Source: Streptomyces rimosus subsp. rimosus (GTDB taxonomy: Bacteria > Actinomycetota > Actinomycetes > Streptomycetales > Streptomycetaceae). From it: 64,000 nt of DNA. Shown here one piece after another: positions 40,083-47,713 of this stretch; position 1 is the first letter of the stretch; every line of letters begins with the position of its first letter. The notes under the pieces were generated by a model that saw nothing but the letters and a program-made list of their open reading frames with translations, ran no database searches and was not told the origin of the DNA. The stretch is from positions 1-64,000 of the forward strand of contig NZ_JOCQ01000009.1 of assembly GCF_000720725.1 (NCBI RefSeq). The letters run 5' to 3'. The position numbers were made by a program, and so were the translations under genes.

Positions 40083-41273
40083 TCACGCCGCCCCGGGCCC
40101 GAACCGCCGCACGAACACGTCGTACGCACCATTGGTGTCCCCCGGCACCAGGTCCGGCAGGACCGAGCCGAAGACCACGCTCCGGCCGTCCCGGCTCAGC
40201 GCGTGCTGGGCGGCGTGGTTCAGGTAGCCGTCCGCGACCGGGTACTGCTCGCCGGTGGGCAGGTCGTGCAGCGTCAGCCGGCCGTCGTAGTTCTCCAGCA
40301 CGCGCCGCCCGTCGCCGCTGACCGCCGTGGGGAAGCCGCGTTCCCGGCCCACCTGTCGCGTGTGCCGGGCGCGCAGGTCGTACACGTAGCCGTACCAGCC
40401 GGGCGCCCCGGACCGGGACGGCGCGCGGCGGGAGTCCGCGGCGAACGTCACGGCGCGGCCGTTGTCGCTCAACTCCCCCAGCCGCAGGCGGCGTTCGTCC
40501 ATCGGTGTGCCGTCGGGGTTCATGTCGGCCCGGCGCACGGCGCCCGTCCGGCGGTCCCGTACGAAAAGGTCCTGCCCGCCGCCCTCCGGCTCGTCGAGCA
40601 CGTACGCGACCCACCGGCCCGTCCCGCTCAGCGAGACGCCGCGCACGATTCCGTACTTCGCGTTGTCGCCCGGCGCCTTGGGGGTGATCAGTTCGGTGCG
40701 GCCGGTGACCGTGTCGTATACGTAGTCGAGCACCGGGCCGCCCGGCGCGGGGCCCGTGGCCCGGAAGGCGACCGAACGGCCGTGTGCGCTCAGCGAGGTG
40801 ACCTCGCCGCTCCCGCCGCCGGCCGGGGAGCCGGCCGGCGGGACCAGGTGGGTGGTGCGGCCGGCCCGGCGGTCGTGCAGGTACGCGGAACGGTGCCCGA
40901 CGTATCCGGTGGAGTACGCGACGAAGCGGCCGTCGGCGCTGATGAGCGGGACGTTGTCGATCCCGGCCCCGTCCTCGCGCCGGGCGCCCGGTATCCGCTC
41001 GACCCGCCCGGTACGCAGGTCCTTGACGGCCGGCACGTGCGTCGAATCGCCCCCGCCGCCCAGCTCCGGCGCGCCGGTCCAGAAGGCGACGTACCGGCCG
41101 CCGGCGCTGATCGAGGCGATGTGCGAGGGGCCGGTCAGCTGACCGCCGTCCGCCGCCGTACTCACCCGTGTGACGGTGGACGCGGCCCCGTCACCGGCCC
41201 ACGCCACGCCCCCCGACACCAGCACTCCCACCACGACGGCCGCACTCAGCCCCGCATGCACCCGCTTCGACAT
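40083..41273 (-). CDS. Secreted TolB-like beta-propeller protein (paralogue of 44933-46102)
   Basis: 396 residues. Signal peptide MSKRVHAGLSAAVVVGVLVS, cleavage near GVAWAGDG (about 27). The mature part is about six WD/TolB-like blades with repeated phrases: ISAGGRYVAFWTGAPELGG, ISADGRFVAYSTG, YLHDRRAGRTTHL, VFVRDRRTG-like, LSDNGRAVTFAADS, ending LVPGDTNGAYDVFVRRFG. No enzymatic residues are apparent; such propellers are binding or scaffolding proteins of the cell surface or medium. AGGGGGGA precedes the ATG. A clear paralogue lies 3.7 kb away in the opposite orientation. Confidence 0.85.
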   Translation of the reverse strand: MSKRVHAGLSAAVVVGVLVSGGVAWAGDGAASTVTRVSTAADGGQLTGPSHIASISAGGRYVAFWTGAPELGGGGDSTHVPAVKDLRTGRVERIPGARREDGAGIDNVPLISADGRFVAYSTGYVGHRSAYLHDRRAGRTTHLVPPAGSPAGGGSGEVTSLSAHGRSVAFRATGPAPGGPVLDYVYDTVTGRTELITPKAPGDNAKYGIVRGVSLSGTGRWVAYVLDEPEGGGQDLFVRDRRTGAVRRADMNPDGTPMDERRLRLGELSDNGRAVTFAADSRRAPSRSGAPGWYGYVYDLRARHTRQVGRERGFPTAVSGDGRRVLENYDGRLTLHDLPTGEQYPVADGYLNHAAQHALSRDGRSVVFGSVLPDLVPGDTNGAYDVFVRRFGPGAA

Positions 41274-41469
41274 GTTCCCCCCTGAATCTCCGCCACCCCG
41301 CCCGTGCGGGATACGCGCATACAAGCGCGCCAGGAGGGACGCCCGCAATCAGCCGTTCTCCGTACAACGTCCGGTACGGGTGAAGCGTCGGCGGCCTGGT
41401 CCGGCCGCCTGAGCCGCTTCTGTGCTTCCGCGAGCAGACGGCTGTGAACCGTTCGCGCGAGCAGGCACG

Positions 41470-42267
41470 TCATGCGCCGAGGAACAGGCGGACGGCGCGG
41501 GCGAACTCCAGCGGGCGGTCGCGGTGGAGGAAGTGATCGGCATCCAGCTCCACCGCCTCGGTGCCCGGACGGCGCCGAACCATCACCTGTGCCCGGGCCG
41601 GACCGACCACGGGGCTGCGTGCCCCGTACAGCAGCAGGGCAGGACAGTCGCTCGCCTGCCAGTCGGCCCAGTGATCGCCTTCATTGTCCGCATAGGAGTC
41701 GATCGTGTCCTGCGGGTGGAACGGCAACCGCCACGAGCCGTCGGGGAGCTGCCGCAAGGCGTCCGCGAACATCGGTCCGGCTGCGCCCAGCGCCGCGGTC
41801 AACTGCTCGGGGGTGTCCGCCCGGTAGGGGCAGCCGCTCAAGAAGAGGAACGGATTCGCGCCCCCCGAGACGCCCATCTCGGCACCGGCGTCCTCCACCA
41901 CGAGAGCGCTCACCAGATGCGGGTGCCACGCAGCCGTCTGATAGGCGTTGAGCCCACCCAGTGAGTGCCCCAGGACCACCGCCGGACCGGCCGCGAGGTG
42001 TTCGATCAGCGCCGCCACATCGTCGACATAACCCTGGCGGGTGTACTGCGGTGCCCGGTCCGAATCACCGTGGCCTCGCTGGTCGGGTGCGACGACGCGC
42101 CAGTCGGGGGCCAGGTCCCGGGCGAGACGGGAGAAGGTGCGCCCTTCGTCGAGGTGCCCGTGCAAGGCGAGCAGCAGCCGACCGTTCCCGCCGAAGTCCA
42201 GGTAGGACAGTCGGCGGCCGTCCAGCATCAGTTCGGCGCGCACAGGGGGCGAGGGGGTGGCATTCAC
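41470..42267 (-). CDS. Alpha/beta-fold hydrolase
   Basis: 265 residues. LLLALHGHLDEGRTFSRLAR, VVAPDQRGHGDSDRAPQYTR, nucleophile elbow VVLGHSLGGLNAYQTAAWHP (GHSLGG, Ser about 106), acid in LLLYGARSPVVG region, catalytic His in LDADHFLHRDRPLEFARAVR. Similar to epoxide-hydrolase or haloperoxidase-like esterases of the cytoplasm. AAGGAG lies 8 bases before the GTG at 42267. It follows helR on the same strand but beyond a terminator, so it probably has its own promoter. Confidence 0.87.
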   Translation of the reverse strand: MNATPSPPVRAELMLDGRRLSYLDFGGNGRLLLALHGHLDEGRTFSRLARDLAPDWRVVAPDQRGHGDSDRAPQYTRQGYVDDVAALIEHLAAGPAVVLGHSLGGLNAYQTAAWHPHLVSALVVEDAGAEMGVSGGANPFLFLSGCPYRADTPEQLTAALGAAGPMFADALRQLPDGSWRLPFHPQDTIDSYADNEGDHWADWQASDCPALLLYGARSPVVGPARAQVMVRRRPGTEAVELDADHFLHRDRPLEFARAVRLFLGA

Positions 42268-42391
42268 TGCGGGACTCCTTGGCGGTGTGCCCGGCACGAT
42301 CCCGGCTGCTCTGAGCACCGTACGCCGTGGCGCTCACGGCGCACAGGCACATGCACCCGGGATTCCGACGGCCCCGGCCGACCCCGACCCG

Positions 42392-42419
42392 GCCGGCCCC
42401 GTCGTCGAGCGGGGCCGGC
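42392..42419 (-). terminator. Terminator of helR
   Basis: A perfect 10-bp stem (GCCGGCCCCG 42392-42401 with 42410-42419) and 8-base loop, 22 bases beyond the helR stop codon. Confidence 0.7.
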
Positions 42420-42440
42420 GAGGCCGTCGGAGGACCGGCC

Positions 42441-44612
42441 CTAGCAGCTCGTCAGGATCACGAGCTGCTGCGTCGCACGCGACATCGCGACATAGCGGTC
42501 GACCGCCCCCTGGACGCCCCCGCCGAAGTCCTCCGGATCGACGAGGACGACCAGGTCGAACTCCAGCCCCTTCGCCAGCTCCGGGGACAGCGACCGGACA
42601 CGCGGCGTCGCCCGGAACGTGGGGTCGCCGATGACGCAGGCGATCCCGTCGTCGTGTGTGGCGAGCCAGTGGCCGAGGATCGCGTCGCGGTCGGTGACGG
42701 GGCCGTGGACCACCGGGATGCCGCCGCGGCGGATGGAGGTCGGCACGTTGGCGTCCGGGAGGGCGGCCCGGATGACCGGTTCGGCCGCCGCCATGACTTC
42801 TTCCGGTGTGCGGTAGTTGATGCTCAGGGAGGCCACGTCGATCCGGTCCAGGCCGATCCGTTCGAGCCGCTCCCGCCACGACTCGGTGAAGCCGTGCCGG
42901 GCCTGAGCGCGGTCGCCGACGATGGTGAAGCTCCGGGACGGGCAGCGGAGCAGCAGCATCTGCCATTCCGCGTCGGTCAGTTCCTGCGCCTCGTCCACCA
43001 CGATGTGCGCGAACGGGCCGGCCAGCCGGTCCGGTTCCGCGATGGTCAGTTCGGCCTCGTCCACCAGGCTGACCTGGGCGTCCTGGCCGCGCAGCATCGT
43101 CACCAGGCCCTCGCCCTCGTCGAGGTCGGCGCCGGAGGCGGAGGCGGCGTCTATCAGGTTGTCGACGACCTGCGTCATGCGCTCGCGCTGGGCGGCGAGG
43201 ACGGCCGCGTGCCGGCGCTTGGTGCGGGCCGCCTCCGGGTCGCCGAGGCGCTGCCGGGCCGCGTCCAGGAGCGGCAGGTCGGACACCGTCCAGGCCTGGG
43301 GCGCGTCCTTGCGCTGGAGCCTGCGCACTTCGTCGGTGCTGAGCCAGGGGGCGCACAGCCGCAGGTAGGCGGGGACCGTCCAGAGGTCCGAGACCAGATC
43401 GGTGGCTTCGAGCAGCGGCCAGGCGCGGTGCAGGGCGGTGACCAGTTCCCCGTCGTGGCGCAGCGCCCGCTCGAAGTCGTGGCCCGGGACGTCGCCGTCG
43501 AGCTTGTCGAGCAGGATCGCGACGAGCTCTTCCCAGATCTGCTCGCGCGCCTCGTTGTGCGGAGTGCCGGGGTCCGGCGCCTCGAACGCCTCGGCCCAGT
43601 CGTCGGCGGTCAGCCGGACGTCTCCCCAGTCGGTCGAGACCGTCATCCCCCTGGCGGGCGGTTCCTCGTAGATGCCGACGGCCTTCTCGATGGCCTTCAC
43701 CATGCCGGCGGACGACTTCAGGCGGGCCGCCTCCGGGTCGCTCTCGTCCACCGCCTCGGCTCCCTCGGCGACGAGGTCCCGTATGACGCAGGTCTGTACG
43801 CCTTCCTCGCCGAGGCTGGGCAGGACGTCGTCCACGTAGGCCAGGTAGGGCCGGTGCGGGCCGACGAACAGCACGCCGCCGCGGCGGTGTCCGAGGCGGG
43901 GGTCGGAGTACAGGAGGTAGGCGGAGCGGTGCAGGGCCACGACGGTCTTGCCCGTGCCGGGTCCGCCGTCGACCACGAGGGCGCCGCGGGACCCGGCCCG
44001 GATGATGGCGTCCTGGTCGGCCTGGATGGTGCCGAGGACGTCCCGCATCCGCGCCGAGCGGTTGCCGCCCAGGCTGGCGATGAAGGCGGAGTGGTCGTCG
44101 AGCGCGGCGTGCCCTTCCAGGCCCTCGGCGGTGAAGACCTCGTCCCAGTAGTCGGTGATCCGGCCGCGGGTCCAGCGGTACCGGCGGCGGCTCGTCAGCC
44201 CCATCGGGTCGGCGTGGGTGGCGCCGAAGAACGGCGCGGCCGCGGGGGACCGCCAGTCGACCAGCAGCCGGCGGCCCGTGCTGTCGGTGAGGCCGAGCCG
44301 TCCGACGTACACGGGATCGGTGCCGTCCGCGCCGGCCATCCGGCCGAGGCACAGGTCGAGACCGAAGCGGCGCAGCGCGCGCAGCCGTCCGGTCAGCCGG
44401 TGGACCTCCGCGTCGCGGTCCATCGCCTGCCGGCCGGTGCCGCCGGGCGCCTTGAGTTCGGCGTCGAGGCGGTCGGACAGTTCGGTGATCGTCCGGTCCA
44501 GGCTCTCCGCGATGGCCGCGAAGTGCCGTTCGTCGGCCGCCGTCAGCTTCGGGTCGGCCTTGGCGGCGAGGCGGTCGGGAAGGTCGAACACGCCGGTGGT
44601 CAGGGAATGCAT
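42441..44612 (-). CDS. helR: HelR-type UvrD-like ATPase, RNA-polymerase recycling, rifamycin tolerance
   Basis: 723 residues. N-terminal coiled-coil arm (about 20-80, AADERHFAAIAESLDRTITE and following), then UvrD/Rep motor domains: Walker A VVDGGPGTGKTVVALHRSAY (216-223 core), Walker B FAHIVVDEAQELTDAEWQML, motif III IVGDRAQARHGF, SLSINYRTPEEVM and C-terminal motif VI YVAMSRATQQLVILTSC. The long helix arm and RSPAAAPFFGAT segment identify the HelD/HelR branch, which pries open RNA polymerase rather than unwinding DNA. HelR displaces rifamycin-stalled polymerase and gives rifamycin tolerance in actinomycetes (established). The upstream RAE at 44820-44839 supports HelR over generic HelD. GGAG precedes the ATG; leader about 200 bases. 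Confidence 0.88.
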   Translation of the reverse strand: MHSLTTGVFDLPDRLAAKADPKLTAADERHFAAIAESLDRTITELSDRLDAELKAPGGTGRQAMDRDAEVHRLTGRLRALRRFGLDLCLGRMAGADGTDPVYVGRLGLTDSTGRRLLVDWRSPAAAPFFGATHADPMGLTSRRRYRWTRGRITDYWDEVFTAEGLEGHAALDDHSAFIASLGGNRSARMRDVLGTIQADQDAIIRAGSRGALVVDGGPGTGKTVVALHRSAYLLYSDPRLGHRRGGVLFVGPHRPYLAYVDDVLPSLGEEGVQTCVIRDLVAEGAEAVDESDPEAARLKSSAGMVKAIEKAVGIYEEPPARGMTVSTDWGDVRLTADDWAEAFEAPDPGTPHNEAREQIWEELVAILLDKLDGDVPGHDFERALRHDGELVTALHRAWPLLEATDLVSDLWTVPAYLRLCAPWLSTDEVRRLQRKDAPQAWTVSDLPLLDAARQRLGDPEAARTKRRHAAVLAAQRERMTQVVDNLIDAASASGADLDEGEGLVTMLRGQDAQVSLVDEAELTIAEPDRLAGPFAHIVVDEAQELTDAEWQMLLLRCPSRSFTIVGDRAQARHGFTESWRERLERIGLDRIDVASLSINYRTPEEVMAAAEPVIRAALPDANVPTSIRRGGIPVVHGPVTDRDAILGHWLATHDDGIACVIGDPTFRATPRVRSLSPELAKGLEFDLVVLVDPEDFGGGVQGAVDRYVAMSRATQQLVILTSC

Positions 44613-44819
44613 GGTGTCAGCTCCGATCCTGGGCCGCCCGCGGGGTCCTGCCGCGCGTACGCCCGCGGCGCGGCGCCGGAGACCTGTGACCGCGGCGCGG
44701 GTTCCCCCGTCGGCCCGCCGTCACCGCACCCCCCGTACGCCGACATCCCCGTACGTACTTCGCTTATCTCCTATTCCCGCAGGTTCTGGCCCTTCGGCGA
44801 GCGATTGTGCGGCATGACC

Positions 44820-44839
44820 GGGGCCTTGCCGCAAGCCCC
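44820..44839. promoter_or_regulatory. Rifamycin-associated element (RAE)
   Basis: GGGGCCTTGCCGCAAGCCCC on the plus strand; on the minus strand (toward helR) it reads GGGGCTTGCGGCAAGGCCCC. It is an almost perfect inverted repeat (GGGGC-TTGC / GCAA-GCCCC with one extra C) and matches, as I remember it, the RAE motif found upstream of rifamycin-resistance genes in actinomycetes, including helR. It lies 207 bases upstream of helR and 94 upstream of the rightward propeller gene. Recognition is from memory, not from a search. Confidence 0.8.
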
Positions 44840-44854
44840 CCTGTGCGCTATAAG
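44826..44854 (+). promoter_or_regulatory. Strong rightward promoter whose -35 lies inside the RAE
   Basis: TTGCCG (44826-44831) and TATAAG (44849-44854) are 17 bases apart, one of the best vegetative promoters in the window. The -35 sits at the centre of the RAE and overlaps a leftward TTGCGG (44829-44834 on the other strand) that could serve helR with a poorer -10, CACAAT at spacing 19. Predicted RNA start about 44861. Confidence 0.65.
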
Positions 44855-44863
44855 TTGAGAGTG

Positions 44864-44899
44864 GCAAGGAGTGGGCAACTCCTTGCTTTTTCGTTTTTT
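44864..44899 (+). terminator. Promoter-proximal intrinsic terminator / attenuator
   Basis: GCAAGGAGT (44864-44872), loop GGGCA, ACTCCTTGC (44878-44886): a perfect 9-bp stem, followed by TTTTTCGTTTTTT (44887-44899). A U-tract terminator is rare in this window and the orientation is rightward. It starts about three bases after the predicted RNA start and ends 34 bases before the ATG of the propeller gene. No other promoter is seen between it and that gene, so expression needs read-through. Confidence 0.75.
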
Positions 44900-44932
44900 G
44901 GGGCGGGCTTGGGGGCGGGCATGGGGCGAGGC

Positions 44933-46102
44933 ATGTCACGGTCGGTGCGTGCGGTCGTCGGAGTCGGTGCGGTGGGTGCCGCCGTGGTGGGGTTGTGCGC
45001 CCCGGGCCCGGCGCGGGCCGCCGCGCCCGCATCCACCGCCGCCGCGCCCGCGTCCTCCGTCCAGCGGGTCAGCACGGCTTCCGACGGTGCGCAGGCCGAC
45101 GGCGCATCCGGGCCCGCCGCCGTCAGCGCGGACGGGCGCTACGTCGTCTTCTGGTCCGCCGCCCCGAATCTGGGCGCGGGCTACTTCCCCGTGCTCCTGG
45201 TCAAGGACACGGTCACCGGGCAGCTCACGCAGGTCCCGAAGCCGCAGGGGTACGGCGGCGGGCCCTTGGCGATCAGTGCGGACGGGCGGTACGTCGCGTT
45301 CTCCACGGGGACGCGCTATCCGCTCCCGTACGTCCACGACCGCCGCACTGGGACGACGGAGCAGGTCCGCCCGAAGGACCCGCCGGTCGGCAGCGAGATC
45401 AGCGACGTCGCCGGGCTGAGCGCCGACGGGCGGCACCTCGCGTACACCATCACCAACCGGCACGGCAACGCCCCCGTGCTGCTGTACGTCCGCGACCTGG
45501 ACCGCGGCACCGACGAACTCCTCACTCCCGCCGGGCCTTCCGGCTATCCGCTCGCCGACGGCGGCTCGCTCTCCGGGGACGGCCGGGTGGCGGCGTACGG
45601 CATCCACCGGCGCGGCGGCAGCGGCCCGGACACCGGTGACGTGTTCGTGCGCGACCGGGACACCGGCGAGGTCGAGCAGGTGGACACCACGCACGACGGC
45701 TCCCCGGCCGACGGCCCGGCGCGGCTCGCGCAGCTCAGCGCCGACGGCCGGTTCGCGGCCTTCACGTCCACCGCCGGCAACGTCGTGCCCGGCGGCACCA
45801 AGCCCGGCCCGCATGCCTACGTCCGCGACCTGCGCGCGGGACGCACCTGGCAGGTGGCGGGCGACGGCGCGGTGGCGAAGGCGGTCAGCGGGGACGGCCG
45901 GTGGGTGCTCGTCGCGGAGGGCGGCCGGCTGGTCCTCGTGCACGCGCGGAACGGACAGCGCCGGGACGTGGGCCCGGGCGACCGGGCGGGCAGCGGGGCG
46001 GTGGACGGCGAGGGCCGGGCGGTGGCGTTCAGTTCGGACGCGGCCGATCTGGTGCCCGGGGACACCAACGCGGCGTACGACGTGTTCGTACGCCGCTGGT
46101 GA
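44933..46102 (+). CDS. Secreted TolB-like beta-propeller protein (paralogue of 40083-41273)
   Basis: 389 residues. Signal peptide MSRSVRAVVGVGAVGAAVVG, cleavage near residue 28 after ARAAAP. Mature part of about six blades: VQRVSTASDGAQADGASGPA, VSADGRYVVFWSAAPNLGAG, ISADGRYVAFSTG, YVHDRRTGTTEQV, LSADGRHLAYTIT, VFVRDRDTGEVEQVDTTHDG, ending LVPGDTNAAYDVFVRRW. The closing phrase is nearly identical to the paralogue. ATG at 44933 has GGGGCGAGG before it; ATG at 44921 is an alternative. Sits downstream of the RAE promoter and its terminator, so it may respond to rifamycins together with helR. No catalytic motif. Confidence 0.85.
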   Translation: MSRSVRAVVGVGAVGAAVVGLCAPGPARAAAPASTAAAPASSVQRVSTASDGAQADGASGPAAVSADGRYVVFWSAAPNLGAGYFPVLLVKDTVTGQLTQVPKPQGYGGGPLAISADGRYVAFSTGTRYPLPYVHDRRTGTTEQVRPKDPPVGSEISDVAGLSADGRHLAYTITNRHGNAPVLLYVRDLDRGTDELLTPAGPSGYPLADGGSLSGDGRVAAYGIHRRGGSGPDTGDVFVRDRDTGEVEQVDTTHDGSPADGPARLAQLSADGRFAAFTSTAGNVVPGGTKPGPHAYVRDLRAGRTWQVAGDGAVAKAVSGDGRWVLVAEGGRLVLVHARNGQRRDVGPGDRAGSGAVDGEGRAVAFSSDAADLVPGDTNAAYDVFVRRW

Positions 46103-46109
46103 CGGGCCG

Positions 46110-47393
46110 TCAGGCGGCCGGTGCCGGGCGGCCCGCGAGGGCGTCCAGGTCGGCGCGGGTGAGTCCGGTCAGGCGGGCGACCTCGGCCGGGTCCACGGCG
46201 CCGCAGTCCAGGCCGCGCAGCAGGTAACCGCTGAGCGCCTTGGCGGTGGCGGGCTCGTCCAGCACGTCGCCGCCGGCCTTGGAGACGTACGCGGTGAGCC
46301 GGGCGGCGGCCTGCTCAAGTCCGCCGCGGTAGAAGGCGTAGACGGCGGCGTAGCGGGTGGGCAGGTGGGCCGGGTGCATGTCCCAGCCCTGGTAGTACGC
46401 GCGGGCCAGCGCACGGGTCACCAGGCCGTGGTGCAGCCGCCAGGCGTCGTGCACCCGGGCGGTCGCGCCGACCGGTAGGACGTTGGTCGAGCCGTCGGAC
46501 AGGCGCACGCCGGTACCGGCCGCGGCGACCTGCATGACGGCCTTGGCGTGGTCGGCCGCCGGGTGGTCGGGGGCCTGGTGGGCGGCGCTGACGCCGCAGG
46601 AGGCGCTGTAGTCGAAGGTGCCGTAGTGCAGGGAGGTGGCACGGCCCCCGGCGGCCTCGATCATGCGGGCGACGGTGGCGCGGCCGTCGGCGCCGAGGAT
46701 CGACTGGGGGGTCTCGATCTGGATCTCGAAGCCGATCCGGCCGTCGGGCAGCGCGTGCGTCTTCTCGAACGCCTCCAGCAGCCGCGCCATGGCGGTGACC
46801 TGCTCGGCATAGCTGACCTTGGGCAGGGTCAGGACCAGCCCGTCGGGGAGGCCGCCGGCCGCCATCAGGCCGGTGAGGAAGATGTCGAGGGTGCGGATGC
46901 CGCGGTCGCGGACGGCGGCCTCCATGCACTTCATGCGGATGCCCATGTAAGGCGCCGCGGTGCCGTCCTTGAAGGCGCCCGCGACGAGGGCGGCGGCGCG
47001 GGCGGCCGCTTCGTCCTCCTCGGCGTCGGGGCGCGGCCCGTAGCCGTCCTCGAAGTCGATGCGCAGGTCCTCGACGGGCTCGCGCTCCAGCTTGGCCCGG
47101 ACCCGCTCGTACACCGGCTCCGCCAGGTCGTCCGGGAGGCCGAGAACGCCGGCGAACGCCTCGGCGTCCGGCGCGTGCTCGTCGAGCGCGGCGAGGGCGG
47201 CATCGCCCCACTCGCGGAGGGTGCCGGCGGTGACGGCGTCGCCGGGTACGTAGACCGTGTGGACCGGCTGCCGGGTGCCGGGGTCGCCCGGGTAGCGCCG
47301 CGCGAGGTCCGCGTCCACGTCCGCGAGTGCGGTTCCTATCTCCTCGCGTACGGTGGGCGCGAGGCTCGTCGCCACCGTCTCGTGCTGCCCCAT
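46110..47393 (-). CDS. DUF6986 family, HpcH/HpaI aldolase/citrate-lyase-like protein
   Basis: 427 residues with a PEP-mutase/citrate-lyase TIM-barrel pattern: LRIDFEDGYGPRPDAEEDEA (acidic metal loop), MGIRMKCMEAAVRDRGIRTL, VLTLPKVSYAEQVTAM, RIGFEIQIETPQSIL (catalytic Glu), TSLHYGTFDYSASCGVSAAH and YYQGWDMHPAHLPTRYAAVY. I place it in DUF6986 from memory. The likely chemistry is C-C bond cleavage or formation on a 2-oxo acid or acyl-CoA, perhaps glyoxylate-related. GGGAGGGTG precedes the ATG. Convergent (8-base gap) with the propeller gene. Inverted repeats upstream suggest dedicated control. Confidence 0.8.
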   Translation of the reverse strand: MGQHETVATSLAPTVREEIGTALADVDADLARRYPGDPGTRQPVHTVYVPGDAVTAGTLREWGDAALAALDEHAPDAEAFAGVLGLPDDLAEPVYERVRAKLEREPVEDLRIDFEDGYGPRPDAEEDEAAARAAALVAGAFKDGTAAPYMGIRMKCMEAAVRDRGIRTLDIFLTGLMAAGGLPDGLVLTLPKVSYAEQVTAMARLLEAFEKTHALPDGRIGFEIQIETPQSILGADGRATVARMIEAAGGRATSLHYGTFDYSASCGVSAAHQAPDHPAADHAKAVMQVAAAGTGVRLSDGSTNVLPVGATARVHDAWRLHHGLVTRALARAYYQGWDMHPAHLPTRYAAVYAFYRGGLEQAAARLTAYVSKAGGDVLDEPATAKALSGYLLRGLDCGAVDPAEVARLTGLTRADLDALAGRPAPAA

Positions 47394-47713
47394 CCGACAC
47401 CCTCCCAGTGGTTCGCGCCCGCCCCGCAGAGTTTCCGCACGTTTCCGCGTTACGGAATCAACAATCCGTAGAGCGAAGTTATCCGGGCCTAGACCGCAGG
47501 TCAACACCCTTCGGCGAGCGGATCGAGCAGGCACCGCATGGGGAGCGTTCCCCGTCTCGCGCGCCGTGCGCCCGCGTACCGAGGTATCCCGTTTCACCCC
47601 TTTCAGTGCTTCCCCCGCGATCACCGGCCGGGCCGGAACGCCCGTGCGTAGCATCACCGGCGCGGTGCGGGTGGCCGGGAGCCCGGCCGCCCGCACGAGG
47701 CGTGGGGGGCTGC
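47394..47713. other. 320-base divergent region upstream of DUF6986 and the nSTAND gene
   Basis: Contains two overlapping inverted repeats near the DUF6986 side (47443-47470) in an AT-richer patch. The remainder toward the HTH-nSTAND gene is G+C-rich; GTGGGGGGC at 47702-47710 is the probable ribosome binding site of that gene. No small gene or RNA was recognised. Confidence 0.5.
47443..47470. promoter_or_regulatory. Overlapping inverted repeats TTCCG-N5-CGGAA and TACGGA-N8-TCCGTA
   Basis: TTCCGCGTTACGGAA (47443-47457) is a perfect 5-bp inverted repeat. Its right half also pairs with TCCGTA at 47465-47470 across 8 bases. They lie 50-77 bases upstream of the DUF6986 start codon, at promoter distance. 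The sequence resembles sites of IclR-type ureide/glyoxylate regulators, but that is only a suggestion. Confidence 0.4.
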
